Shown: positions 39,237 to 47,029, numbered from the stretch's first letter. The stretch: 64,000 bases of DNA from Nevskia sp964451925 (GCA_964451925.1 CAYVKA010000003.1:62001-126000); one strand, 5' to 3'. The notes: generated by a model from the letters alone, not told the origin. Made by a program: numbers and translations.

Positions 39237-40429
39237 GACGTTGCCCCTGCTGCCGGCGGCGCCTGCTCGCCCTGCTCCGCAACCAGCAGCCGCAGCCCTT
39301 CCACCAGCTCGCCAACCCACTCCGCATGCGGCTGCAGCGCCGGGAACATACCCAGCACCACCACGGAGGGATTGGGCTGCGCCAGCAGCTGCTCGACCAC
39401 ATCCGGCCCCAGCGCGTCATCCACCATGTAGGCGTACGCCGCGGCCGGGCTGCCGTTGCTGGCGCCACGCAGCAGCATGTCGATCAGCACCGCTTGACGT
39501 GCCTGCTCATTGATACCGCCCGCGGGAGCCGGCGCAGCAGGTTGCTGCTGCGCCGGGGCGGATTCAGGCGCCGCCTCGCCACTCTCGGGGGTGTGTTGGG
39601 GTGGCGGCAGCGCGGCGGGCTCGCCGGGCTGCTGCTGCGCCATCGCGCCGCCCTGCGCCGCTTGCAGCAGGCTGGGCACTGCGTTGAGCGCGCTTCTGAA
39701 CAGGTCCATCATGCTGGTGCCGCCGGAGCTGGGCGCGGTCGGCGCATCGGCCGGCAACAGCAGTTCCTTCACCCTGGCCAACTTCTCCAGCGAGTCGAAC
39801 ACGTCCGGTTGCTTGTTGGCCTGCTGCAGCGCCACCAGGTCGGCGACCGTTACGCCGCCGCCACTGTTGCCGCCGCGCGTGGCCATCGCGGTGAGCAAGC
39901 CGAAAATGCCAGTGACTCCCAGCTCCAGCGCCCGGCCGAAGTGGGGATTGTCGGTGATCTTGGGCGAGGCCTGCACCACCGGGGCCGGCGCTGCTGCAGG
40001 CGCGGCAGCTGCCGGCGCCGCGGCCGGCCGCTCAACGCGCACGGTGAACTGCCGGCCCTTCCAGTGCCCGGCCTTGTCGCCGATGCGCAGGTTGAACTTG
40101 CCGCCGCCGCAGGAATCGCGCAGGTAGTCCATCAGGCCATCCAGCGTCCCGCCGAAGGCCGAAAAGGGAATCTTGCCGGTGTAAATTTCGGTCAGATCGC
40201 GGTCGTTCTGCTCGGGCACGCGGTAGACCAGTACCAGGCCGCCATCCGTGGCGCTCAGCTGGCTGAGCATCAGTTCCAGCGGGCTGTTTTGGGCGCCGGG
40301 TTCATCGCCGGATTCCGCGCCGGGTTGCGAGCCGGTTTTCGTGCCGGCTGGAAGCACCAGCGTTACACCTCCTTTTGCCGAGCGCGTGGCGCGCACTTTC
40401 GCGGTCACTTTGCCGGCTCCATGAACCAT
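39233..40429 (-). CDS. hypothetical phage protein, 398 aa
   Basis: A 398-residue protein. The N-terminal domain (about 50-135) has QLSATDGGLVLVYRVPEQND and a DYLRDSCGGGKFNLRIGDKA block that looks like a beta-rich DNA- or RNA-associated fold. A Pro/Ala linker follows, then a helical part (RALELGVTGIFGLLTAMATR, SMMDLFRSALNAVPSLLQAA), a second disordered linker and a C-terminal helical domain (INEQARQAVLIDMLLRGASN). No Walker motif is present. It overlaps the Cys-rich gene by 25 bp. Possibly a replication or packaging accessory. Confidence 0.65.
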   Translation of the reverse strand: MVHGAGKVTAKVRATRSAKGGVTLVLPAGTKTGSQPGAESGDEPGAQNSPLELMLSQLSATDGGLVLVYRVPEQNDRDLTEIYTGKIPFSAFGGTLDGLMDYLRDSCGGGKFNLRIGDKAGHWKGRQFTVRVERPAAAPAAAAPAAAPAPVVQASPKITDNPHFGRALELGVTGIFGLLTAMATRGGNSGGGVTVADLVALQQANKQPDVFDSLEKLARVKELLLPADAPTAPSSGGTSMMDLFRSALNAVPSLLQAAQGGAMAQQQPGEPAALPPPQHTPESGEAAPESAPAQQQPAAPAPAGGINEQARQAVLIDMLLRGASNGSPAAAYAYMVDDALGPDVVEQLLAQPNPSVVVLGMFPALQPHAEWVGELVEGLRLLVAEQGEQAPPAAGATS

Positions 40430-40656
40430 TCACCGCACCATTCCGCCTGCTGGACAATGGGCTTCATCGACATGGTGGCGATCTGCTGGCCCTGCGCCAG
40501 CGGGTAGGGCTTGGGCGGGTAGCGGCGGCACAGCACGGTGCGGCCCGTGATGTCGTCGTTGTTGCGATGGTGGTACAGGCAGTTGCCGCAGCACTTCTCC
40601 GGCAACGGCTCCGCTGCGCGGCTGGCGCTGCGGATGACTTGATCTACTGGTTTCAC
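40405..40656 (-). CDS. Cys-rich small protein (zinc- or Fe-S-binding), 83 aa
   Basis: GTG start at 40656; 83 residues. Cysteines occur as LPEKCCGNCLYHHRNND, VLCRRYPPKPYPL and QAEWCGEWF, a spacing typical of small phage metal-binding proteins. It lies directly after the replication protein gene. A metal site is inferred from the Cys pattern only. Confidence 0.6.
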   Translation of the reverse strand: MKPVDQVIRSASRAAEPLPEKCCGNCLYHHRNNDDITGRTVLCRRYPPKPYPLAQGQQIATMSMKPIVQQAEWCGEWFMEPAK

Positions 40657-40661
40657 GGCTT

Positions 40662-42668
40662 TCAGCCTCCCGGTGGTGGATGCAGCCGGGGCGGACGTGC
40701 CCCGGGTCTATAAAAATCGGGCAAATCCGGCCCGGCCAGGCCGGCACTGTCCCCAGCCAGCTCCCCCGGCTGGTTACAGTTATTGACACGGGTCCAAGGA
40801 GCAGGGGCAGAGGCCGGCGCATTTATGACGACCTCCCAGGTATGCACGCGGGTCAACTCACGCGCGAGCATCACGGGCTCTTCATTCCAGCTGAGCCGGT
40901 ACAGCGGCTGCGGCCCCACTTCAACGTAGAGCTTGCGCCCCAGCTCGCCGACACCGCAGAGCTTGGGCGGGCTCGGCTCGCCGTATCGGTTCGTTGCCGG
41001 CTGGCCGTCTGCGGCGCTTTCGTATGTCCGCCAGGTGCAGAGCGCCAGATCGGCGCGGGGCTTGCACACACCGCCCACTGCAGTGACATGCCCGGCGTAG
41101 TCGCCGGCATCGGCCGGCGCTCTCGCCTCTTCGATGACCGGCGACACGCAGCCTTCGCGCAAGCGCCGCAGCTCCCGCCACCAGGTAACAGGCGGCAAGC
41201 CAAAGAACTGAAACTGACGGATGCCCCAGGTGCTGGCCCATGTGCGGATTCTCTCGGCTGCGGTCTGCGGATTCTTGTCGACCAGCTCCCACCCGCCGTC
41301 TTTCTTGCGGGCCAGGGTCATTTCGAGCTGGAAGCCGTCAACGTTCTTCGCCAGGTACTTCGAGACGTAGGCCACGGCCGAGCCCATCTCGCTATTGATG
41401 CGTTCGCACGTGAAGCGGTGCCGCTGCGCGCCGTCCTCATTGGGCGACTCTTCCAGTGCGCGCTCGCGCAGCACTGCCTTGACCCGCTCGACCTGATGCG
41501 GCGCGCAGAAGATCAGCGCATGCGCGTGCGGCGTGCCGTCCAGGTGTGGCTCGGCCACGCGCATGCCGTACAGCCGGATACCCTCTTTGGCCAGCAACGC
41601 CCGCGAGCGCGCCCAGCCGATGCAAAGCGCCGCCTGGCCCTGCCGCGGCGTGCTGCCGTCGTAGCGATCCGACACCGCATGGAAGCGGCTCGGCAGCGTG
41701 GTCGTGACGAACAGCCCCACGTCACCGCGAGCCAGCGCGATAGCCTCGGCGCCCTTCACCCGCGTCATCAGCTCATTGCGCCGCAGCTCCGGGTTGCTGG
41801 TGGACAGCTCCGCCAACTCGCTCAGCGTGAAGGACTGGCCCACTTCGTTGACCAGCTCCACAATCTGCATCAGGTCATGATTGCGCAGCACTGCGGCGCG
41901 ACGGCGCAACAGGGCCGCTTCGCTGCAGTAGGCCGCGGCACCCTTGCGCACCTTGCCGGCAGCAATCGCCCGCGCCTCGACGCGGCGGGCCACGGTGATG
42001 CGCAGGCGCCTGCGCCACCAGCGCGAGCAGGACAGGCGCCGCAGCGCCGGCCCGAGCCTCGGGGATAAAGCGAGTGCGCAGGCCGATCCGACGCCGGTTT
42101 CCCCAGTAGCTTGCGCTTTCAAAACTGGGACGCACCCTTCTGGGTCGTTCGATTCCTTCACCTCCGGCGGCTCGACACCCAGCGCGCTGCAGAGGTTGCG
42201 GCAGCGCGCCAGCGCGCTCATTTCGTCGCGGTCGGTTTCCACAATCTCGGCGCACAGTGCCGCGCAGCGGGCAGCGGTGGCGCGGATCGCGCCGTCCCCA
42301 GCATCGAACGCCAGCACCGGGTCCGGCCGCTCCGCAGGCCCGAGCAGGGACACCATGGGAGGCGCCTGCATCTGCCGCAGGCGCTTGCTGTCGCCGCGGG
42401 CGATCCGCTGCAGCCATTCCTCGCGCTCGGCCTTGGCGTGCGCCTCAAAGGCCCGCGCTAGGCTGTAGGAGGGGCGCGCAAGGACGATCAACTGCCGGGG
42501 ATCGACGTGCGCCCGCCGGCAGTCCGCGGCGGCCTTCAAATCGCGCGCGATGCTGGCGCGGTAGTCGTAGACCGCAACCGGGGCGTAAGCGACAGCCAGG
42601 TGTGGGCTGACGCCCTTAGGTGCGTCACCGGGAGCGCACCAGCCGATGCCGCGAATGTCTTTGTTCAC
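40662..42668 (-). CDS. rolling-circle replication endonuclease (Phage_GPA-like, HUH superfamily)
   Basis: The start is GTG 42668, overlapping the previous stop (GTGA). The 668-residue protein has the HUH metal motif in EPHLDGTPHAHALIF (H381, H383) and, 50 residues later, paired tyrosines in AVAYVSKYLAKN (Y434, Y438), the two-Tyr arrangement of P2 gpA-type initiators. The flanking FTCERINSEMGSAVAYVSKY and WGIRQFQFFGLPPVTWWREL blocks match the replication gene A family. It nicks one strand at the origin and stays linked to the 5' end. This implies a circular, rolling-circle replicating genome. Confidence 0.9.
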   Translation of the reverse strand: MNKDIRGIGWCAPGDAPKGVSPHLAVAYAPVAVYDYRASIARDLKAAADCRRAHVDPRQLIVLARPSYSLARAFEAHAKAEREEWLQRIARGDSKRLRQMQAPPMVSLLGPAERPDPVLAFDAGDGAIRATAARCAALCAEIVETDRDEMSALARCRNLCSALGVEPPEVKESNDPEGCVPVLKAQATGETGVGSACALALSPRLGPALRRLSCSRWWRRRLRITVARRVEARAIAAGKVRKGAAAYCSEAALLRRRAAVLRNHDLMQIVELVNEVGQSFTLSELAELSTSNPELRRNELMTRVKGAEAIALARGDVGLFVTTTLPSRFHAVSDRYDGSTPRQGQAALCIGWARSRALLAKEGIRLYGMRVAEPHLDGTPHAHALIFCAPHQVERVKAVLRERALEESPNEDGAQRHRFTCERINSEMGSAVAYVSKYLAKNVDGFQLEMTLARKKDGGWELVDKNPQTAAERIRTWASTWGIRQFQFFGLPPVTWWRELRRLREGCVSPVIEEARAPADAGDYAGHVTAVGGVCKPRADLALCTWRTYESAADGQPATNRYGEPSPPKLCGVGELGRKLYVEVGPQPLYRLSWNEEPVMLARELTRVHTWEVVINAPASAPAPWTRVNNCNQPGELAGDSAGLAGPDLPDFYRPGARPPRLHPPPGG

Positions 42669-42868
42669 GCCGGCTTTTCCTGCAGATCATCCAATTCCAG
42701 CCGAGTTCTGGCGACGGCGAGGCGGCTCTGGTACACCGCGCAGGCCTTCTTGTGGCTGCTCCACCCGCCGTTGCCGCGGCAGCGCTTTCCGCACGGGCAG
42801 ACGTGCACGCGCTTGGCGTGCGTCATGCTGCTGATGCGCTTGCCGCTGGCGGTGTAGAGGGCGCTCAT
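42665..42868 (-). CDS. small zinc-finger-like protein, 67 aa
   Basis: Start ATG 42868 (MSALYTASGKRISSMTHAKR). VHVCPCGKRCRGNGGWSSHKKAC forms a plausible CC-HC/C2H2-type zinc finger, followed by a helical tail (LAVARTRLELDDLQEKPA). It overlaps a tiny upstream frame by one base and the replication gene by four bases. Probably DNA-binding and involved in replication control. Confidence 0.65.
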   Translation of the reverse strand: MSALYTASGKRISSMTHAKRVHVCPCGKRCRGNGGWSSHKKACAVYQSRLAVARTRLELDDLQEKPA

Positions 42869-42933
42869 CAACCGTCTGATTCAGGTACTTGGCGTCGCGC
42901 CAGACGTGCGAGCAATGCGGCGGCCTCACTCAT
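42868..42933 (-). CDS. possible 21-aa peptide
   Basis: ATG 42933 to TGA 42868 encodes MSEAAALLARLARRQVPESDG. It fills the gap between two genes exactly, with a four-base overlap upstream and TGATG coupling downstream, like every other junction here. It may be a translated coupling leader. Codon-level evidence is too little for more. Confidence 0.4.
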   Translation of the reverse strand: MSEAAALLARLARRQVPESDG

Positions 42934-43154
42934 TCGGCAGCCCTCGCCTTCCGCTTCGCCTTCCGCCCATGCCGCGCCATCTGCTCGCCGAGCAGCACCG
43001 CGGCGGCCGGATCAATCTGCAGGATCAGCTTGGAGCTGCCGGCCGCCAGCTCGGCGACGACATAGCCCTTGCGCGAGTTGAAGCCGGCATCGTAGACATC
43101 CGCCACGTTGACGCGCACGCGGGCGTTTTCGCCGAAGGTGAAGGGGCCGGCCAT
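42930..43154 (-). CDS. small basic protein, 74 aa (possible ssDNA-binding)
   Basis: Start ATG 43154 (MAGPFTFGENARVRVNVADV). Beta-rich core (DAGFNSRKGYVVAELAAGSS, LILQIDPAAAVLLGEQM) and a basic tail (ARHGRKAKRKARAAE). Size, position near the HUH gene and the basic end would suit a small DNA-binding protein such as an SSB. No family-level evidence. Confidence 0.55.
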   Translation of the reverse strand: MAGPFTFGENARVRVNVADVYDAGFNSRKGYVVAELAAGSSKLILQIDPAAAVLLGEQMARHGRKAKRKARAAE

Positions 43155-43393
43155 CAGCGCATCACCCCCAAGTCGATGAAGTCCTTGGCGTCGTAGAGGA
43201 TATTTGAAAGCTCGGCGACATCCTCGGCTTGACGCCGTAAAAAATGTGAGCCGCACTCTTCATGGCCTTCCACGATGGAAAGTCGGAGCGACTCAGCCAT
43301 ATAAAACTTGGACAAGTCCTGCAGCAGCAGAGCAATTGATCTGGATGCGATCGTCACCTTTTCGCCAGACTTGAACGTCGGACAATGCTCCAT
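43154..43393 (-). CDS. hypothetical protein, 79 aa
   Basis: Start ATG 43393 (MEHCPTFKSGEKVTIASRSI). A helical 79-residue protein (ALLLQDLSKFYMAESLRLSI, RRQAEDVAELSNILYDAKDF) ending at an overlap with the next gene. Composition is soluble. No family recognised. Confidence 0.5.
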   Translation of the reverse strand: MEHCPTFKSGEKVTIASRSIALLLQDLSKFYMAESLRLSIVEGHEECGSHFLRRQAEDVAELSNILYDAKDFIDLGVMR

Positions 43394-43749
43394 CACGCCG
43401 CCCTCTTCGTCTTGAACCGCTCCGGCAGCGGCGCCGTGCCCTTGCCGCCCAGCGCCAGCAATCCGGCCTGCAGGACTTCGCGCTGCGCCTCGCGCCGGCA
43501 CAGCTCGCGCGTCTGCTCCAGCCAGCGCTCGCGCTCCAGCGCCTGCTCGACCCAGCGGTCGGCGCGCTGCAGCAGCACATCCTTGTCACCGCGCGCGATG
43601 CGGGCGTCCTCGTAGAGTCGTTCGGCGTCATGCGCCTGATTCTGGAACGCCACCTTGTCGCCGGCCCTGCGCGCGGCCCTGGCGAGCGCGGCAGCAGCGC
43701 ATGCGGCCTGCATCAGCCCGCGCCACTTCACCAGCTCGGGGCGCGTCAT
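43393..43749 (-). CDS. basic helical protein, 118 aa
   Basis: A 118-residue protein starting MTRPELVKWRGLMQAACAAA. It is almost wholly helical with alternating charges (HDAERLYEDARIARGDKDVL, RWVEQALERERWLEQTRELC) and likely a short coiled coil. ATGA overlap with the upstream gene. Unknown family. Confidence 0.5.
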   Translation of the reverse strand: MTRPELVKWRGLMQAACAAAALARAARRAGDKVAFQNQAHDAERLYEDARIARGDKDVLLQRADRWVEQALERERWLEQTRELCRREAQREVLQAGLLALGGKGTAPLPERFKTKRAA

Positions 43750-43907
43750 TCGTCATCCTCCGCGTAGTCAAGCTGATCCAACCAGTACGCCTCTTCGCGC
43801 CGAAGGTCGTTGATTACGTGGTAGTCCTCGCCTTGAGCCTGGGCCTCCCAAAGCTCGTTAGCGAGCCTTGCCAGCTCCACCTGGACCTGCGCGAGCCTGG
43901 GGCTCAT
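43746..43907 (-). CDS. small acidic helical protein, 53 aa
   Basis: ATG 43907 to TGA 43746 encodes 53 residues (MSPRLAQVQVELARLANELW through YWLDQLDYAEDDE). It overlaps both neighbours by four bases (ATGA), in step with the rest of the operon, which supports it as a real gene despite its size. Function unknown. Confidence 0.6.
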   Translation of the reverse strand: MSPRLAQVQVELARLANELWEAQAQGEDYHVINDLRREEAYWLDQLDYAEDDE

Positions 43908-44170
43908 GCCTGCGCCTCCGCGGCTTCCACGAAGCGCCGGAAGGACACCACGACGGCGGCGCGCTTGGCCTTATGCTCTGCGGCCCAGGCGCGGTAGGAG
44001 TGCTTGGCTGTTTCCACCTTGGCGTCCAGCACGCCATTGAAGTGCGCGAATTCCTGCTCCAGCAATTCGAGCTGTTCTCGCAGGAGCGCGGCCGGGTTGT
44101 CGGCCACATGCTTGCGGTAGTGCTCCCTGGCTTCTGCCAGTGCTTCACGGGTGAAGCGGGAGCGATCCAT
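43904..44170 (-). CDS. helical protein, 88 aa
   Basis: Start ATG 44170 (MDRSRFTREALAEAREHYRK); a GTG six bases upstream is an alternative. The 88 residues are helical with Glu/Arg pairs (LREQLELLEQEFAHFNGVLD) and look like a coiled-coil dimer. Unknown family. Confidence 0.5.
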   Translation of the reverse strand: MDRSRFTREALAEAREHYRKHVADNPAALLREQLELLEQEFAHFNGVLDAKVETAKHSYRAWAAEHKAKRAAVVVSFRRFVEAAEAQA

Positions 44171-44179
44171 GGCCACCGG

Positions 44180-44518
44180 TCAGCTGCGACGCCGCGGGTC
44201 GCGCCGCAGGCGGCGACGGTCGGCGGCGACCAGCACCGAAGCCACCGACACCGCCAGCAGCACGGCGATGGACGCCATGGTAATCATGAAGAACCGGTCA
44301 GCGTCCCGGTCGGTGCATTCCTCCATCACCTCGCCATGCACCGCATAGTCCGCCTGCCGCCGCACCTTGGCGGGCACAGCGTACGGGTCCATGTCCGGCG
44401 CAAGGGCGATAGGCGCCCGGCCAGGAGCAGGATCGAACGCCGCGCCCGCCCGGCCGACGTAGCACAGCACTGCCATCACCAGCAGCGATGCAATGCCGAT
44501 AAGCACCAGGCGCATCAT
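44180..44518 (-). CDS. two-span membrane protein, 112 aa
   Basis: Start ATG 44518 in a TGATG overlap with the upstream stop. Spans: LVLIGIASLLVMAVLCYVG near the N-terminus and FFMITMASIAVLLAVSVASV near the C-terminus, separated by a loop of about 55 residues with MEECTDRDADR, and a basic tail (ADRRRLRRDPRRRS). It is the only clear membrane protein among the early genes; a superinfection-exclusion role is conceivable. Confidence 0.55.
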   Translation of the reverse strand: MMRLVLIGIASLLVMAVLCYVGRAGAAFDPAPGRAPIALAPDMDPYAVPAKVRRQADYAVHGEVMEECTDRDADRFFMITMASIAVLLAVSVASVLVAADRRRLRRDPRRRS

Positions 44519-44730
44519 TCCGTACCCCTCAGCCACTCAGCGTATTGCCGCGGGCATTCCAACAGATTCAGCTTCTGCGCCAATTCCACCGCGCGCGGGC
44601 AGGCATTGCCCCCACGCACATCAATTGATTCATAAACCCCACCCACGCGATGAATGCCATTCGCGTCAACGACGGCTACCTGCACCTGAGCGCTTTCCGG
44701 CCCAATCCAAAACACTTGCCAGTACCTCAC
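44515..44730 (-). CDS. hypothetical protein, 71 aa
   Basis: The start is GTG 44730 overlapping the upstream stop (GTGA), giving RYWQVFWIGPESAQVQVAVV onward. A small alpha/beta protein with a C-terminal CPRAVELAQKLNLLECPRQY segment. No family recognised. Confidence 0.45.
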   Translation of the reverse strand: MRYWQVFWIGPESAQVQVAVVDANGIHRVGGVYESIDVRGGNACPRAVELAQKLNLLECPRQYAEWLRGTE

Positions 44731-45293
44731 GCCGGCACCCGGTCCAGCTCGGCCGCCAGCGCATCCGCCCATACCACCGCCTGCTGCGCCACATGCGACC
44801 CCTGCAGCTCCGCATCGCCCTTGCCGTACTTATCGACCAGCGCCTGCAACACGAAGCCTGCAAGCCGCTCCCGGCGGGTCGGCGTGAGGCTTAGCGCCTT
44901 CATCTGCGCGTGCATCAGCTGTTCCATGCCGAGCGCTGCGGACACCTGCCGATCCAGGCCCATGTCGGCGCGCTGTTGCTGCACGCGCTGCGCCGCCTCG
45001 GCATAGTTCGGATCGGAACTGCCCGGCGTATCGAGCAGCAACAGCATGGTTCCGGCGCGCAGCGCGGGGCACTCTTCGCGCGTCATCACGGCGCGCACTG
45101 CACGGATCAGCGCGGGCACGCCTTCATCGCGCCGGCCGGCTTCATCCACCTCGAAGAATTCGAGGGTATCGCCGCTGCGCACTTCACCCGCCAGGGCCGG
45201 GCGGCTATCGACATTGAAGCCGAAGGCCCGCATGTCCGAGCGGACGATAGCGATTGCCTCGTCCCGCTCCACAGCTACATTGATCAAACTCAT
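44727..45293 (-). CDS. hypothetical protein, 188 aa
   Basis: A 188-residue soluble protein (MSLINVAVERDEAIAIVRSD) with LEFFEVDEAGRRDEGVPALI, GTMLLLLDTPGSSDPNYAEA and a helical C-terminal half (RRERLAGFVLQALVDKYGKG). The LLLDTP segment is not preceded by a Walker A loop, so an NTPase call is not supported. It overlaps both neighbours by four bases. Unknown family. Confidence 0.55.
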   Translation of the reverse strand: MSLINVAVERDEAIAIVRSDMRAFGFNVDSRPALAGEVRSGDTLEFFEVDEAGRRDEGVPALIRAVRAVMTREECPALRAGTMLLLLDTPGSSDPNYAEAAQRVQQQRADMGLDRQVSAALGMEQLMHAQMKALSLTPTRRERLAGFVLQALVDKYGKGDAELQGSHVAQQAVVWADALAAELDRVPA

Positions 45294-45547
45294 AGCTCCA
45301 GCTCCAAGGTTGCATTGCCCTGCTGCTCGCGCCGCAGCTGCCGCGCCGTTTCCGCCGCCGCCTCCGCGATCTGTTCGCAGTCCTCCGGCGAAAGCGGTTG
45401 CAGCGCATCGCGCCGCGTGCCGTCGCCAAACTCGATCCTCAGCGAGCGCTCAAGCCGCAGCGAGCGCTCCCCATCCACAACAGCGGCGATCAGGTGCGGC
45501 GCGGAGCGATCCGGCCCTGGCCTGCAATCGCTCTTGGCGGGCGTCAC
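45290..45547 (-). CDS. hypothetical protein, 85 aa
   Basis: GTG 45547, overlapping the upstream stop (GTGA), is preferred over an ATG at 45580 that would overlap the previous gene by 37 bp. The 85 residues include HLIAAVVDGERSLRLERSLR and LQPLSPEDCEQIAEAAAETA, probably a small alpha/beta protein. No family recognised. Confidence 0.45.
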   Translation of the reverse strand: MTPAKSDCRPGPDRSAPHLIAAVVDGERSLRLERSLRIEFGDGTRRDALQPLSPEDCEQIAEAAAETARQLRREQQGNATLELEL

Positions 45548-45699
45548 CAGTGCCGCCCCAGCCAGACGCCTGCCATACACAGCACGATGAGCAGCAGCCC
45601 ATCCCGCACGCCCTTGAGAAAATCGAAGGCAGACTGTCTTTGGCCGGCCTGCCAGCGGCCCTTCGCAGGCTCATTGAACCCACGGGATTCCTTGTTCAT
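45544..45699 (-). CDS. one-span membrane protein, 51 aa
   Basis: ATG 45699 to TGA 45544 encodes MNKESRGFNEPAKGRWQAGQ and a C-terminal span (GLLLIVLCMAGVWLGRHW). ATGA-type overlap upstream and GTGA overlap downstream support it as real. Function unknown. Confidence 0.6.
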   Translation of the reverse strand: MNKESRGFNEPAKGRWQAGQRQSAFDFLKGVRDGLLLIVLCMAGVWLGRHW

Positions 45700-45902
45700 T
45701 CGGCGTCCTCGCCGCGCTCGCCCAACTGCTTTACCGCACCCTTCAGCGCGTCAGCGAATTTGTCCGCCTCACCGGAGGACATCATGGCCAGAACGGCATA
45801 GGCGCCGCCGTTGCCATTCGCCAGCGTCACCAGCACCTTGCCCCAGCCCGACACACTGACTGTTGCCTGCGAGGTTTCGCCGCGGAGGACAACGAGGCTC
45901 AT
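45696..45902 (-). CDS. hypothetical protein, 68 aa
   Basis: Start ATG 45902 (MSLVVLRGETSQATVSVSGW). A small beta protein with a C-terminal helix (SSGEADKFADALKGAVKQLG). It overlaps the Cys-rich gene upstream by four bases. Unknown family. Confidence 0.5.
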   Translation of the reverse strand: MSLVVLRGETSQATVSVSGWGKVLVTLANGNGGAYAVLAMMSSGEADKFADALKGAVKQLGERGEDAE

Positions 45903-46309
45903 GCGTGCTTGTCCAGGTACTTTTTGAGGTACGCCGTACCCGGCTTGCGCAAGGGGATGACGCCATCGCCGCCGCAGCATTCGCATGTGTCATCCCAGCC
46001 CCAGTCCGGCGAATCGCAGCAGCACTCTGCCGCTTTGTGATCGCAGCTTATGCACCACCGCACCGACACCGAGGCTCCCTCTCCCCTGCACTCGGGGCAC
46101 GTCTCGACGGTTTGCGCATAGGCGCGCATCACCGCCATGGCATCATCCAGCAGCCTGCTGATGCAGAACCCACAGACACAGCGGGAAGGCCCGTTATGCG
46201 TCTCCCAGACCAAAGGCCGAGCATGCGCGGGGCGCTTGTCCCAAGCGCGATAGACGCTTGAGGCAATCAGGCCACAGCGGCAGCAGACCAACAGATCGGC
46301 GGCACTCAT
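45899..46309 (-). CDS. Cys-rich zinc-ribbon-like protein, 136 aa
   Basis: A 136-residue protein with an N-terminal LLVCCRCGLIASSVY, a CVCGFC pair, DnaJ-like repeats CPECRGEGAS and CECCGGDGV, and CISCDHKAAECCCDSPDW between. At least four Cys pairs could hold two or more zinc ions. CxxCxGxG-type repeats are those of DnaJ-like zinc fingers. It is among the first genes of the operon and may be an early regulator or anti-host factor. Confidence 0.65.
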   Translation of the reverse strand: MSAADLLVCCRCGLIASSVYRAWDKRPAHARPLVWETHNGPSRCVCGFCISRLLDDAMAVMRAYAQTVETCPECRGEGASVSVRWCISCDHKAAECCCDSPDWGWDDTCECCGGDGVIPLRKPGTAYLKKYLDKHA

Positions 46310-46734
46310 GGCATCGCCCGATAGGAATAACGAATCTGCCCATCACCACGGATCGCATCGCCCGCCAGGTCCGCCTCGTCGAGCGTGGTCAACTGCTCGG
46401 GCCCACTGGACAGCACAACGTTTTCCGGCTCGCTGTCCTGCACTTCGATCCGCCCGCTATTGACCAGCTCCAGCGTGTCGGCGGCGTTGCCGAACATCGA
46501 CGCCAGCTCGCGCAGATCATCAACCGACATCTGGCAGGACATTGGGGGATAGCCGTACAGGCTTTTCACCATCAGCAGCAAGCCATCCGGGGAAAAGCCC
46601 AGCGGCATCATCACCATGAGATCGAGCGATAGCACGCCGTCGCGAAATCTGATGCCATCGAAAGCGTTGCCCGTTTTCGCTGCTTCAGCGAACGGATGAC
46701 CATCGGGTACTGCGAAGTCTTGGAGTTGTGACAC
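46306..46734 (-). CDS. hypothetical protein, first gene of the element's minus-strand operon, 142 aa
   Basis: GTG 46734 (SQLQDFAVPDGHPFAEAAKT) is preferred because GGGGAAG lies just upstream; the frame extends 50 codons further but without a ribosome site and with non-protein-like composition. The protein has FDGIRFRDGVLSLDLMVMMP and MSVDDLRELASMFGNAADTL. No family recognised. It lies nearest to the presumed early promoter. Confidence 0.5.
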   Translation of the reverse strand: MSQLQDFAVPDGHPFAEAAKTGNAFDGIRFRDGVLSLDLMVMMPLGFSPDGLLLMVKSLYGYPPMSCQMSVDDLRELASMFGNAADTLELVNSGRIEVQDSEPENVVLSSGPEQLTTLDEADLAGDAIRGDGQIRYSYRAMP

Positions 46735-47029
46735 GTTGGCTTCCCCATCGCACCGTGCGACCGCTTCCCCCTGGAAATGACCAGCCCGGCAGGCCCGCCG
46801 AGCTGGTCCCTGGCTGCTTGGGGAAGCTCCAGTCGCGGCGTGTGCCGCGTCACAAAATTGAATTATCGCGCGGCGTAGAGTCAACGCCGAAAACCCGGGC
46901 GGTCGCTCAGGTTTGGGGAAGCACAGGAAAGATTTTTGCAGTCTGCTGAGCTGTTACACCGCGCAAATTTTGCGCGCGGCCGATTCCTCGAAAGCCCGCA
47001 TCAATATTGACGTTTCAGAGAATCATCAA
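46735..47029. promoter_or_regulatory. right-end control region of the element
   Basis: Upstream of the first minus-strand gene. No gene is credible here. It holds a 17-bp palindrome at 46960-46976 and an AATATT dyad near 47004. The promoter of the long operon should lie here, and perhaps the nicking origin for the HUH protein. Confidence 0.4.
46960..46976. promoter_or_regulatory. 17-bp palindrome, putative operator or origin element
   Basis: CGCGCAAA - T - TTTGCGCG: perfect eight-base arms with one central base, about 226 bp upstream of the first minus-strand gene. Candidate binding site for the HTH protein encoded at the other end of the element. Confidence 0.45.

Noticed and set aside
44727..45293. 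LLLLDTPG segment considered as a Walker B of a packaging ATPase
   Set aside because: No Walker A loop precedes it and the protein is too short for an FtsK/HerA-type ATPase.
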